Assembly: GCA_026413225.1 (NCBI GenBank)
Contig: CM048576.1
Location: forward strand, 6,084,501-6,148,500
Source of the DNA: Otis tarda
Lineage: Eukaryota > Chordata > Aves > Otidiformes > Otididae
DNA: 64,000 bases
Direction of reading: 5' to 3'
In this document: piece by piece, positions 24,207 through 42,291 of the stretch
Position numbering within the stretch: position 1 is the first letter of the stretch
Layout of the letters: each line of letters begins with the position of its first letter
Notes under the pieces: model-generated
What the model saw: the letters and a program-made list of their open reading frames with translations, nothing else
The model's database searches: none
What the model was told of the DNA's origin: nothing
Made by a program: the position numbers and the translations under genes

Positions 24207-27200
24207 ATGGCCCCGGGCTCGCCGCGCCTGCTGGCACCGCTCCTGGGTAAGGGGCGGCGGGGGGGACCCCGCGCCCCCGGGGGCCGCCCCCCGCACCCCC
24301 CGGGGCCGGGGTCCCCGCTCACGCCGCCCTCCCTCCGCGCTCGGCTGCTTTGCTTTTCCTTTTTCTCTGCGCATCCGTCCCGCCTGCGCGGCGAGGGACC
24401 GGCCGCCGCTGCGCGGGGGGATGTTCCCCGCTGTCGCGCCGTCCCCGCAGCCGGAGCCCGCGGCGCCCGGGACGAGCGGCTCGGCCAAGGTGACTTCGCA
24501 GCCGAGCCCGAGCGCGGGCTCCCGGGGCCTGGCTCCAGCGCCTGCCCTGCCTGCCTCCGCCGCTGCCGTCGCCCGGGCTTCCGCCCGCCAACGCTGCGGC
24601 CGCGCCCCGCCGCGCCCCGCCGCGCCCCGCCGCGCCCTCCGCGAGCGGCGACGGCGGCCTCGGCCCGCTCACGCCAACCGGGAAAGCAGCGCGCGGCTTC
24701 GACCGCCGGCGCGCCCGCCGACACCTCCTGCTTGTCACGCTTGGTTTTGTCCGACGAGCGTTTGCACGCGCTTCTCCCCGTACCGGAGCGTGACCCCCAG
24801 GCCGGCGTCCCGGGATGCCCGACATCCCCCGGCTGCAGCGGGGAGGAAGGACTTCGCCGCCGTGCGTCCCCTCCTCGCTGCGGCCGCTTCGAGCCACCTG
24901 CGCCAAGCCCTCGCACGCCGCCCGCGCTTCTGCTCACGCCGCTCGTCCTCGTGCCCGCGGCCGCGGGGAGCCCGGGCCCGTGGCTGCTGGGACGCGCCTT
25001 GCGGAGGCCGTTCAGAGGGCAGGGTCCCTAAGTTTGGTTTGAGGGAGCCGGAGACGCGGAAGGACGTGTGAGTACCTGGCTCCCTGCAGGACTGGGGTGC
25101 TGGCTGGAAGCGCCTGCTCGGATAGACGCGGCGCGAGCCGCCTCCGGCGCGGGGCTGGCACTGGGGTGGTGCGGGGCACGCCGGAGGGGTCTGGGGGCCA
25201 GGGCGTGGAGGTGGGAACCTTGTCCCGCGGGTCGCTCGGGTGGGCTGGGGGCCGGGGAGGAGGTGGGAAGGGGCGAGCGTCGGGGCAGGTCTCTGTGTGG
25301 GTGCGTTTTGGGGGTGCCGCGCTCAGCAGGGAGGGGCGGTCACGGTGATTTTTATGGGCAGTGAAAGTTTTGACAGAGCAGCTTTCTCCCAGGCAGCGGA
25401 GGCGTCCCGTGGCTCCTCAGGTGAATCCCTGTGCCCTTTCCGTCAGGGCAGCGGCTCCCGGATCGGGTTCCTGACGGAAAGCGGGGGCTGCCGGCAGCCC
25501 GCGGGGGGGAAGGCTTGCGGGAGCGGCGGGTTCAGTCAGTCGCCTCCCCGCGTGCTTCCCCCTGCGCTTTATTTAGTGCTGGCCTGTCAGTCCTGTCTTC
25601 CTGAGACCGCGGCGTGACAGGATCACCACCAGCTTCCGTTTGCCCGCCGCGTGCAATGCGGATTCCGTCCTGGCAGCCGGGATCGAGTGTTACAAGCTCA
25701 TGGAATCTCCTTTCCCGTCGGCGGCTGCCCGCTCGCAGCGCCCTGCCCGCGCAGGCACAGCCGGGCGTCCCTCTGCCGCGTCTCACGGGCACAGCACGGT
25801 TCCCCCGGGATGCTCCCGGCTGTGAAGTCCCCTCTGGGGTTGGTCGTTGTCCCTGACGAGCACGGGAAACCTCTGCTCCCTGCCGTACGCTGGGGCAGCT
25901 CGGGCGCGGCGGAAAGCGCCGCTTCACAAAGTTAAGTAACCGCTTCCCTGCAGCGCTTGCGACGCAGCACTGCAGCAGGGCCCCGAGCCCAGGATGCAGG
26001 GCGCTCGGGCTTGGCTCGGGCTGCGGCGCGCCCGGGGAGTTGTTCGCACCGGCGCGTGTGGGAGAACGCCTCGGGAGCCAGAGCGGCTGCGGAGAGGCGC
26101 GAGTCTGGAGCTGAGGGCAGCGTGTCCAAGCGCAGGGGTCCCTGGAGCTGGGGACCGGCTTGGAGCTGGGGGCAGAGCTGCGTCCCCTGTATTTCGGGGG
26201 TTGGAGCACCCGGGGGACGCTCTGTAGGGATGGCCGGCCCCCCCGGGGCGGCCGAGGGCTGGGAAAGGGGAGGATGATGCTTTGTGGGGCTGTACCTGCC
26301 CCGTGCAGGCGGGACGGGGCCCCGGTGGGATGGAGAGCGGGAGTGGGCTGCTCCCCTGGCCCGGAGCAGAGCAGCCCTGTGCCCCCCAAAAGGGTTTGTG
26401 TGGACGCAGCCAGCCCAGCGCACAGGGGTGGAACGCCCGTACCCTGCGTGGGACCCCGGGAGCCTTCGGGCCCTCGGCTCGTGCGGCCGGGCCCCTCCTG
26501 CTCCCGCGGGACGCGTTTGTCCCCGCTGCCGGGGAGGAGAGGAGCTGCTGCGCTCTGAAGGTCATCAGCCGGCCGCAGCGCGAGCCGGAGCTCCCGGCCA
26601 GGCGGGCGTGCGGGGTGCCGCTCCGGAGGGCGGCGAGGGCGACGCGGCGGGCGTCATCGCTGCTCCAGCTGCCCGCTTGAAGAACAGAGCGCTCCGCTTT
26701 GCTGCCGGCTTTTCTGTCTCTTTATTTTTTTTTTTTTCCCCTCCCTTTAAGGCTTAGCTGAAGGCCTCGCGGATGACATGCAAATCAGGGCTTTCATTTG
26801 CGCCCTTTATGCGTGGAGATATCTCGGTTCCCTCGCATCCGCGCCGGGAGGGGAGCTGGGCGCGTGCCCTCACGCTCTCCCCGCTCTCCCCGCCAGGCTT
26901 GCACGTCCTCGCCGCCGCCCTCGCCTTGGAGGTGTCGGTGGGGAAGACCAGCACCGTGATGGCCCTGAATAACTCCAACGTCCTGCTGCCCTGCACCTTC
27001 ACCACCTGCATAGGCTTTCAGGACCTGGACTTCACATGGTATTTCAACTCCACGGAGCTGGTGGGTGGCTCTCCGGCTCGGCCTCTGCTTTTCCGGCGGG
27101 TCCTTTCGTGCTTTCCCGCGCTGCGGTTCCCACGGCGTTCCCTTTCTCCTCTCGCGGGGTGCCCGTCCCCCCGAGTGCCCCCAGCTCTGGAGGGACAGGG

Positions 27201-28135
27201 CTGCGCAAACGGGGCGGCTCAGGCACCGGGCACATCTGGCACAAAGCTGTTCTGGATGTTCTGCTGCCCGCAGCCTCGCTTCTCCTCCGTCGGTCACAAA
27301 TTGGCTGCTCAGGTGCAAGTCTGCACTTTGGGCAAAATACGGTTGATTTGCTCGGAAATGGTAAAGGTTCTGTACAGCTGTGTTCCCTGGAGAGGGGCGC
27401 CAGAGGGAGAACCCCGCTGCTCCCTCACCTGGGGTTGTCGGGAGCCCAGCTGACCCCGCGTCCCTGCCTCCGCAGATTTACCACGGCAAGATAAAGAGCA
27501 AAGCCTCCGAGCCCTTGCTCTTGGATCGCAACCCCCGGGTGGAGTTCGTCGGCTCGACCACCGGGAAGGACAACAACATCTCCATCCTCCTGAAGAACGT
27601 GGAGTTCAGCGACGCTGGGAAGTACACCTGCCACGTCAGGAACCCCAAGGAGAAGAACCTGCAGCACAACGCCACCATCTTCCTCACCGTGGTCCAGAAG
27701 AGTAAGTGCTGCGGGCCGGCGGCTGGTGGAGGGGGTCGCTGCTTTTCGGGGCGGGGAGGGGCTCCCCGCTCCCCTCCCGAGGCCCTTCAGCCCCTTCTCT
27801 CCCGCAGTGGTGGAAACGGACAGCACGGTGACACTGATCATTGTGGGTGTGGTGGGGGGGCTCGTCGGCCTCCTCATCCTCTTCATGCTCGTCAAGAGGG
27901 TGGTCCTGTTCATCATCAAGAAGACGCAGGACGGGAAGTGAGTGCGGGCGCTGCCGCGGGGCAGGGCGGCGGGGGCCGGGGTGGTGGCGCGAGGGGCCGG
28001 GGGGACCGCGGGCTGCCAGCTGGCCGTCTGCTCTCCCGCAGGAAGGAGTGCCTGGTGAGCTCGTCGGGGAACGACAACACCGAGAACGGCTTGGCCGGCT
28101 CCAAGGCGGAACAAAAAGCACCACCGAAGGCGTGA
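24207..28135 (+). CDS. SCN4B: SCN4B, voltage-gated sodium channel beta-4 subunit
   Basis: Auxiliary sodium-channel subunit, disulphide-linked to alpha and associated in mammals with resurgent current. Exons: 24207-24246, 26897-27060, 27476-27701, 27808-27937, 28042-28135 (TGA). Phases join as 1-0-1-2 and give 217 residues (human about 228). The split signal peptide MAPGSPRLLAPLLGLHVLA leads into LEVSVGKTSTVMALNNSN, matching mammalian LEVSVGK. LPCTFTTCIGF keeps the Cys equivalent to human Cys58, which bonds the channel. FSDAGKYTCHVRNPKEKNLQ closes the V domain. The membrane helix at about 150-172 is followed by a basic stretch and KECLVSSSGNDNTENGL, which is identical to mammals. Intron 1 is 2.65 kb. 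The gene is convergent with TMPRSS4. Confidence 0.97.
24601..24637. repeat. 10-bp GC repeat in SCN4B intron 1
   Basis: CGCGCCCCGC is repeated about three and a half times without change inside the CpG-rich first intron of SCN4B. Confidence 0.85.
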
Positions 28136-29067
28136 GGCCGCGGCGCCCCGAGCCCCCGCGCGCCCGGCAGCGGGGAAGGCGGGCAGGGGGCCGAGCCCTT
28201 CCCCTTTGTTTTCTTTCCAAACTGCCAACGCTTGAGACGTGTTTCTGTTACACACGTGCCTGCAACCTGCGCTGCTTCTCGGAAAAGACTTCCGCTGCCC
28301 TGGGGACCGGGAGCTTCCTGCGGGCTCGGACTGGGACGCCGCTCTGAGCCGAGGCAAGAGGGTGCCGGGCGGGCAGGGGAGCGGCCGGGCGCTGGGAGCG
28401 CCCCGCTCTGCGGCCGGATGGGTCAGGGGTCCCGGCGTGCGGCGGGGTAGGGGCTGCCGGGAGCTAGGAGCATCTTGTCTGACGCGAGGATGCGTGGAAA
28501 TCGCCGCAGAGTTGGAGGCTCCTGCCTCGGCTGCGTTTCTCGTGGGTGTGGCAGAGGAGGAAGGGAGGAAGGGGGCTGCTGCGACGGGGCTTGGCTTCGG
28601 CTCTCCGCTTGGGCAGACCCCAGAACCACGCCGGTGGGACGCCCGCTGCTGTTGGGGCTGTCACCTCTTCCCGCGGGGCAGGCTAACCCCTCGGTTCCTG
28701 CCGGGGCTGGCCGCGTCCCGGGGTCACCGCTGCCGGCGGCGGGGCCGAGCTCCGCGTTTCGCGGGGGGCTTCCCCCCAGCCAGCCTCCTCGGGAGCTGCT
28801 CCCCGGCTCTGTGCTGCTGCTGCTCTTGCTCCTCCTCCCCCTTTTTGCAGCTCGGCACTCAGAGCGGCGATGCTTCCGACGCTGACTCGCCAAGGCTTAG
28901 CTCCTCACCTGGGTGGTTTTTATATCAGGCTCCGGTGGGAACGCGGCTGATTGCGTTTCCCTTTCCCCCGAGGAAAGCTGCGGCACTCCGGCCGCGATGC
29001 AGGGAGGGAGCGCGGCCGCGCCCGGCGAGGGGAGCAGGGAGCGGGGCTGCGCCAGCCGGTCCCGGGC

Positions 29068-29210
29068 CCGCTGGGTGACGCTGGGCAAGTCGCTCTGCCT
29101 CTCCGTGCCTCGGTTTCCCCAGCTGTAAAACGGGGATGACCGTACTGCTCTACCTCGCAGGGGATGTGTGGGGCCTCCCTGGCTGGCGCTTGTGAAGGGC
29201 TTTGGGGTCC
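29068..29210 (+). mobile_element. MIR-like ancient SINE fragment (copy 1)
   Basis: The string beginning GGGTGACGCTGGGCAAGTCG and continuing with CTCTCCGTGCCTCGGTTTCC and AGCTGTAAAACGGGGATGA follows the MIR core as I know it (gggcaagtcact... cctcagtttcc... ctgtaaaatgggga). It is diverged, as expected for an ancient copy. It lies in the presumed SCN4B 3' UTR. Confidence 0.75.
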
Positions 29211-29714
29211 TGGGGTGAGGGGTGCCTCGGGGAGCCGCAGGGTCCCTGCGGAGGGCACCCGCCGTGGGGACGCGGGCATCCCAGGCCCCTTCCCAGGGGC
29301 TGCGGCAGGACGTGAGACACGGAGGGAAGGAGCTGATCCTACCACTGAAGTTGGCCGTGGCCTTTATGGTCTGAGAGCCGCGGGACAGGCCGCTCCCCCG
29401 TCCCCGCTCGACGCTGGGAATCAAAGCTGAGGGGGGCTCGCACCCCGACAGAGGTGCCGAGTGGGAGGCAGGCGAGGATTTGGTGGGCGAGGACGGGTGA
29501 GGTGCTACCTTCTGTGGTGGGGGAGGTCGGACCCCACCTGCCCGCTGGTGGGTGCAGGGCCGGGCTGGGCTCAGGGGCGCGTGCCGGAGCGGGGCCGCGT
29601 GTCTGGGACGGGGGACGGGTACGGGTGCCTGGCCCCAGGCAGCTTCCTTGCTTAAGGGGCAAGTGGGCGTCGCGTCCTTGGGGTCCCGGTCCCCTCTCTG
29701 AGAATCCGTGGGAC

Positions 29715-29870
29715 CCTCGGGTGAATCACTCACCTTCTCCGCGCTTCAGTTTCCCCGTCTGCGGGATGGGGGCAGCCAGTCCGCCCTCCCTCGCAGGAGG
29801 CGCGAGGCTCCCCGCATCGCTTTGGGGAGAGGCGCTCTGTGAACGCCCGGTGCCGTTAGCGTGCCGCTGT
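29715..29870 (+). mobile_element. MIR-like ancient SINE fragment (copy 2)
   Basis: GAATCACTCACCTTCTCCGC, GCTTCAGTTTCCCCGTCTGC and GGGATGGGGGCAG match the MIR core in the same orientation as copy 1. A GCTTTGGGGAGAGGCGCTCT stretch near its 3' part resembles the MIR tail. More diverged than copy 1. Confidence 0.6.
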
Positions 29871-30355
29871 CACGCGTGAGCCTGGGCGGACGGCGTGAGA
29901 CCCCCCAGCCCATCCTTGGAGGAGCCCTCCTGCGGGAGAGGACAGCGAGGGGAGGAAGGGATTTATTTTTTTTTTTTTTAAAGAAGTATTTTTAGCTGTC
30001 CGAGCCTGTTGGCCTTTTTTAGACGGTACCTGGACGCGGCTCCGTGTACCGCGGGATGTGCAATGCTGTTCTATGCATGGATGGCTGCTCGGGCGTGCTG
30101 GAGAGAGCCAACGCGGCCCGGTCCTGGAATGCAGCTCTGCATGCGTGTGTGCGCGGGTGCTGCACGCCGCGCGGGGGCTCCGGGGGCGCGGGGACGTGCC
30201 GCGGAGAGGGTGCCGGCGTGCCGCCGCAGCCGCGCGCGCGTATAAGCACGGGTAGGAGATACCTGCGAGCGAACGCGGGCGCGTGCGCCGTGCCGCGTGG
30301 CGGCTTACAGCACACTTTGGCACTGTAGAGGCTTAGGTAGCTTTGCCTTGGATGA

Positions 30356-30361
30356 AATAAA
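30356..30361 (+). terminator. SCN4B: Polyadenylation signal AATAAA, SCN4B
   Basis: First canonical + strand hexamer after the SCN4B stop. It is the left half of a near-palindrome whose right half is the TMPRSS4 signal on the other strand. Confidence 0.65.
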
Positions 30362-30362
30362 G

Positions 30363-30368
30363 TTTATT
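30363..30368 (-). terminator. TMPRSS4: Polyadenylation signal AATAAA, TMPRSS4
   Basis: TTTATT on the + strand reads AATAAA on the - strand. It is the first such hexamer after the TMPRSS4 stop and gives a 3' UTR of about 0.72 kb. Confidence 0.65.
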
Positions 30369-31082
30369 TACTAGAGAAACCGGCTCCGGTGGGGTTGCTG
30401 GGGGTGTCCGGTCAGCCTTCGCCAGCCCTGCGCCGAGGCGAGGAGCCGCAGCGGTTCCCTCCTGCGCTGCTTTGAAAGAATGCCTGACGTCCCTGTTCGT
30501 TTCCAATAATTCAGACGATACTGATGGGCTTGTCTGACCGAGCCGCCCAGCTCCACGCAGCGCTTCGTTCCGTCTCTGCAGGAACAGCGTGCTCGCCAGA
30601 GCCAGCACGTGAACCCTGCGCCGGGAGAGCCGCGCCGGCGTACGGCGCGGCGTCTTGCGGAGAGTCCCGCTGCGAGCGAGAGGGGCAGAGCCTGCGGAGG
30701 CCGCGGGAAGAAACAAATACTTTCTTTTTAATGGGGACGCTCCACAGCACGAAGGCCCTTTCTCTCCGTGTAACAGGAGCGAGCAAACAGCAGCTTCGCC
30801 CCGCGGGAGCCTTCCTGCCCGGCGCGGGGCAGCGAGTTAATCTGTCCGGAAGGGAGCTCGGGCCGATCGGGTTCCTCCGCGGTGTCGGTGGCCGTGGCCC
30901 CGTGCCGCCCTTTGCCTCCTTGGCTGGGCTGCGGCGCAGTGAGTCGCACCCCGCCGGCGAGGGCCCGCGGGGCCCCGCTCGCCTTCCCCGGCTTCGGATC
31001 CGCTGCCGGAGCCCGGGCAGCCGGGCGCGTAGGGGTGGGGACGGAGGCTCGGGGAGAGGGGAGGGGACCGTCCCAGCGCGTC

Positions 31083-37734
<6,652 letters not shown>

Positions 37735-38023
37735 CCAGCTCCGACGCGCTCTTCTGCCTGCGGAAACCCGGCGAACGTCCTCCGGTCCGGGACGCGGGGA
37801 GGCTGTGTGCGCCCCGATGCCGACGGAGCTCCCGCCGCCCCTGTGCCTGCGCCGCTCTGCGCCGTACGAGCACTGGGGCAGGACTGCCCAAGCACTCCTT
37901 AAAACCCGCAAGAGCAGTTGTGAAACTGGAATTATGAACTGTATTGTAATACAACACCGGTCTATCAGCAGCACCATCACCTGCAACAATCTCCCGAGCA
38001 TCTGCCACCCGAGGGTGACTCAC

Positions 38024-38160
38024 CTGCGGAGCTGCTGTCGCCAAACAGCTTATCGGGAGCGGGGTGACGGGCGGGATCTTTCCTGCTCCTCTCCTGATGA
38101 TAAGGGGAACCGCAGCCGTCCCGCTCTGTCATCTCTTCCGCGTTGCACCGCGCTGCTGTG
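38024..38160 (-). promoter_or_regulatory. TMPRSS4: Possible TMPRSS4 5' untranslated exon and promoter side
   Basis: On the - strand CTCCGCAG|GTGAGTC forms a strong donor at 38024, upstream of the inferred first coding exon. That exon could start at 37757 after an acceptor-like CCGCAG. The upstream end of this exon and the transcription start are not defined by the sequence. Confidence 0.3.
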
Positions 38161-38777
38161 AAACAGAGGTTTGAGTAGGTGGAGGAGGAAAGGGGAATAG
38201 TTTACGTGTGAGGTTGCCGGGCCACTTTACGCTCGGGTCACTGGGTCTGCGTGTCCCCGCGTGACCCCGGGTCACGGCTGGAAGATGCTCCTGGAAGTCA
38301 GAGGGAAGGCGAGTGGGTGCCCGTGGCGGGTGACCTCTGGGGATGCTGTGCTGGGGGCACGGGCTGCGTGGGAGCGGCTGGTGCCCCGGGCAGGCTGTTG
38401 CTCCGTGGTGATGTTGCCTCAGACGGGGCTCTTACAGCCCCTGGGCCTGGGTTTGGGAAAGTGCTGTGCCAGCAGGCAGGTGCTGAGGCTGCTCGCGGGG
38501 CTGCGCGTGCCTCTGACGCAAAGCTGAGCTACGTGTCCGGGAATAACGGCCCTGGGACCAAGAGCTGGCAGCGCTGCCGGGCAGGATGAGCGCTTAGGTT
38601 GAGGCACGCGGGAGCCGTTCGCTCCAGCTGGGCGAAAGCCAGTGCGGGGAACGGGCTGGGGTCGGGGAGTCTGCGGGCTGCTGGAAAGCTTGGCCTTGTG
38701 TGGACTCACGCTGGAAGCGGTGGGTGTGCAGGGTCTGCTGACACGCTAATTGCCCTCTCCTCCTTTTTGTTATCCAG

Positions 38778-38920
38778 CTTTCCCAGCGGTCGGGGAGAGC
38801 CGCTGCCGGCAGGCGTGTGCGCTGTGCCAGCGCGGAGGCTGCGGAGCATCCCGGATCCTGTGCCAGCTCGCCCTGCCGTAGCCTGACCGGGGATCCCGGC
38901 ATCTGCACGTGGCTCCGCAG
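38778..38920 (+). other. Putative untranslated exon upstream of SMIM35
   Basis: A strong acceptor (CCTCTCCTCCTTTTTGTTATCCAG) and a strong donor (CTCCGCAG|GTAAGG) bracket 143 bases on the + strand, about 1 kb before the SMIM35 start codon. No recognised protein is encoded. The best guess is a 5' UTR exon of SMIM35; transcript data would decide. Confidence 0.4.
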
Positions 38921-39957
38921 GTAAGGGCCACCCTTGCGTCCCCGGCGTGCCAGGGTGGGTTCGGGCACACGGCTCTGTAGGAACGGCAGGACGGAGGAGC
39001 GAGCTCTCCTGTCCTGTCTGGGCACGCCTCTCCCTTCTCGGGGAGCAAACTGTGGCTGAAAAGCGAAAGCAGCTCGGGACGCGGGTGCTGCACGGCCGCA
39101 GCCCAGTGCTGTGCCGAGGAACCCCTCCAGGCGCGGGCAGCCTTCCCAGAGCATCCCAGTGCCAGCCCCATGGTCTGGCCCGGGAGCATCCACGGGGCGG
39201 GAGGTGGCGCAGTGGGGAGCGGCTCTTCCTCTGGTGAGGTTGGGCGAAGGCTTTGAGGAAGCAGCTGAGACTTGCAGATGTTACGTCACAGCTCCGCGCG
39301 CCTGCGGGACTTTGCTTTCTGGAGCGCGGCCGCGTTTCCAGCCTGTCACCCCGTGGCACGCAGAGCCCCGACGTGACGCAGGCTTCCGGGCGCCCCGGCT
39401 CCACGGGGGTCAGGCGGAGGCCAGGCAGGGCCGTCCCAGGGCCCCCCAGCCGCATGGGCACGCACCCCGTCCCTTTCCTCTCCGCTGCCGGGCGAGGGGC
39501 AGCCCTGGGCTCTCCGCCCCAGCCGGGTGCCGGCAGCTCCTTGGGTCGGCACTGCACATCGTCCCCTCTGCGTCCCGGCCGGCACCCCCGCAACCCTGCC
39601 CCTCTCCCAGCTGCTGCTCTTTGCCAGGAGGTGACTGTGAGAGGATGCAGCCGCTCCGGCGCCTTGCCAGGGCTGGGCACCCTTGTGTCCGGGGCGTTCC
39701 TGCCCCTCGGGCTCCCAGTGCTACCAGTTCAGCCCCTCCGGGAGCAGCGGGAGGGCAAGCGGGTGGGGAGCCTGGGGCACAGGCGACGTGGAGTGATGTC
39801 TGCTGGAGCTCCTCTACTTTCTCCCCTGGGAAGCAGCTGAACCGGCAGTCACTGCAGCGCGGGCGGCGAGGCGGCCGTGTCACCGGAGAGGAGGGGACGG
39901 GCAGGACGCGCCAGGCTCCAGCACGCACCGGGCTCTCCTGCAGCGCGGCGCTGGGCG

Positions 39958-42291
39958 ATGGAGCCCCGGGCAGGTGAGTCGCTGGCCTTTCTCCCGCACG
40001 GAGCAGAGCTGGGGATGTTTTATGGCACGGGCAGCAGCTCGGAAACGTTCCCCTCCAAGCAGCGCTGCTCGGAGGCGCCTTGCTGGGGCGCGAGGATGCC
40101 TGCTCCGAGGTGTGGGGGCAGGGGCTGGGCACAAAGCTGGCATCCTCCCACCGACGGCAGGCGTGGGGAGAGGGCAGTTTCGGCAGCCGGCTGATTCAGG
40201 GAAGCTGTTGCACCATGCTCCTCCCGTCCCGCAGCTCCGGCTGCGTGAGTCACCCCGTGGCAGATGAACCGACCTCGCCCACGCCGGCCTGTCCCGGGCT
40301 CGCAGCTCGCCCCTGGCCCAGCGGAAGCAGGGCACGCTGGCCGCCCACGTGTCCTGGCCCCCGGAGCAGGAGGGAAGGGAAGGGCAGGCTGCTCCCGCTC
40401 GTCCGCCGTGTGAATGGGGAGCGGGCGTCGCGATGCTCTGCGGCTCGGCGGGCGCTCGCCGGCTCCCATCAGGCAGAGCCAGCGCTGCGGGTTGCAGCGC
40501 GACCCGGGGCCGCGCTCGCTGAGTAAACGCCGTGACCAGAGGGGAAGTGCTCTCACCCCCCTGGCATCTGTCTAAATTTAGCTGCTGTGAGGTCATCCTC
40601 TTCCACTGCCTCCTTGCAAGGCACAGCACCCGCTCCCTGTACTGCCCTGCTGTCCCATCCCCTCCCGCCCCAGCAGCCCCCGAGCTGTGCCCACCGTCCT
40701 CCGCCTGCATTTTGCTAATGGGACTGACTGGGCGGCTTACTGGTCAGGGAAGCCGGGGCTTCCGGGGATGCTGGGATGCAGGTGGATGCGCAAGAGGCTG
40801 TGCGATGGGCCCATGCTGGAGCCCACTGGGAAGGGTCTGGGACAGCGTTTGCACGGGGGTTTGGGAGAGCAGGAGCTGGGAGCAGCTGGAGAAAGGCGCG
40901 ATGAGCCGCCCGGCGCTGTGCAGGGTTTGCAGGCAACCTGCCGTCGGCAGAGAAACGGCCATTCGTCGGCTGTGCGGCGCCTGGGCACGGCGGTGGTGAC
41001 CCCTTGCTGACGGCGGGAGCGTTGGTGGGCGCTGGGAGGGGCGGAGGAGTGCAGTGCTGCGGTCCCGAATGGCCCCCCCGTCACCCAGTGCCGGCCGGGG
41101 ACCGCAGCAGGATGCTGCTCAGCCAGTCAGATGCATCCTCTAGAGGGAACTGCCTGTCCAGAAATGGGGCTGCGCGGCTGTGCAGCGACGGCGCGGGGAC
41201 GGACGGAGCTCTGGGGGAGCTCCTGGGAGCGGGAATAGCAGGGCAGCCCATTCCCTTCCAGTTTGGGCTGTGGGTTGCCCGCGCTCCCCTCTGGGCTCCG
41301 TTCCCGGGGCACCATCCACCCTGCCAGCTCGCCCAGGGACCGCGGAGGCAGTGGCCGTGCCTCCGAGGCGGCAAGTCTCCAGCGCGGGGTTTCAGGGGTA
41401 GGCGAAGTCTCTGTGCTGCCACGCTCGAGAGCCTCGTGGAGTGCAGTCCCGCAGACCCCAGCCCCGCAGCCGCCCTGTCCCCCCCGGGGCTGATGGGGAC
41501 CCCCGCCTCCCAGAGGCGCTTGCCTGCACAGCCCCTTCTCCCTCTGCTTTCAGGACAAGAGCCCATCAGCACGCTGGGCGTTGTCCTGGGTGTCGGGCTG
41601 GCCTTGCTCATCCTGGCGCTTTTCGGCTACGCCTTCGTCCGGTGGTACCAGCGGGGCCCGTGCTGGCACCGTGAGTACGGGCGGGGAGGGCTCCGAGGGC
41701 AAGGGCTGCAGAGCCCACGGTGCGGGGGGCACACCTGGCCTTCGCTGGTCCCCAGGGTGGCTCTGGGGCGAGATGGGGGCGTGCAGAGGCTGAGGGGGAT
41801 GCATGGTGACGTCCCGGTGTGGCTGGTGTCCCGGCCATCCCGTGCTGCCGCACAGACTCGCGGCAAAGCGAAGGCGAGTTCCCGGCACCGCGCAGCACTC
41901 TGACACCTCTCCTTCCCGCTCCCCAGGGCCCGACTTCATCTTCAGCCTCTCCCGCAGCTGGTGAGTGGGGCCGTGCGGGACCTGGGGCGGGCTGGGTGCC
42001 CCCTTTGCGCGGGGCCAAGGTGTCGCGAACCCTCGCCGGTCCCAAACCCAGCGAGCTCTGCCGTTTGCAGGCGCTGCCTGCCCGGGACAGGGATGCCCTG
42101 GGGAGCACCGGCTGTCTGGGAACGGCCTGCACCCCACGGGCTGGAGGGGGCAAGCAGCTCGCTGACGTCCCTGCCTTCCCCGCAGGGGGCTGGGGTCGGT
42201 GGCAGTGGAGCTGGTGCCGCCGTTCACCATCAGCGGCTCGCTGGGCGCGGCGGGGAGCAGCTACGTGCCTTTTCACGACCGAGGGCCGTGA
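39958..42291 (+). CDS. SMIM35: SMIM35, small integral membrane protein 35
   Basis: Small single-pass membrane protein of unknown function, located next to TMPRSS4 in mammals. Exons: 39958-39973, 41554-41670, 41927-41960, 42186-42291 (TGA). Phases join as 1-1-2 and give 90 residues. The N-terminus is MEPRAGQEPISTLG. The membrane helix covers about residues 12-33 (TLGVVLGVGLALLILALFGY), followed by FVRWYQRGPCW, PDFIFSLSRSW and a C-terminus with PPFTISGSLGAAGSSYVPF. The WYQRG-CW, F-F-L and PFTISG landmarks and the gene position are what identify it; I rely on memory of the human protein for these. It is divergent from TMPRSS4 (starts about 2.2 kb apart) and convergent with IL10RA. Confidence 0.85.

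Larger units (their letters stand above)
28136..30375 (+). other. SCN4B: SCN4B long 3' untranslated region
   Basis: No AATAAA occurs on the + strand between the SCN4B stop and 30356, so the likely 3' UTR is about 2.2 kb, in keeping with the long SCN4B 3' UTR of mammals. It contains two MIR-like fragments and a T/A run near 29965-29985. No protein-coding frame is convincing. Confidence 0.6.
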
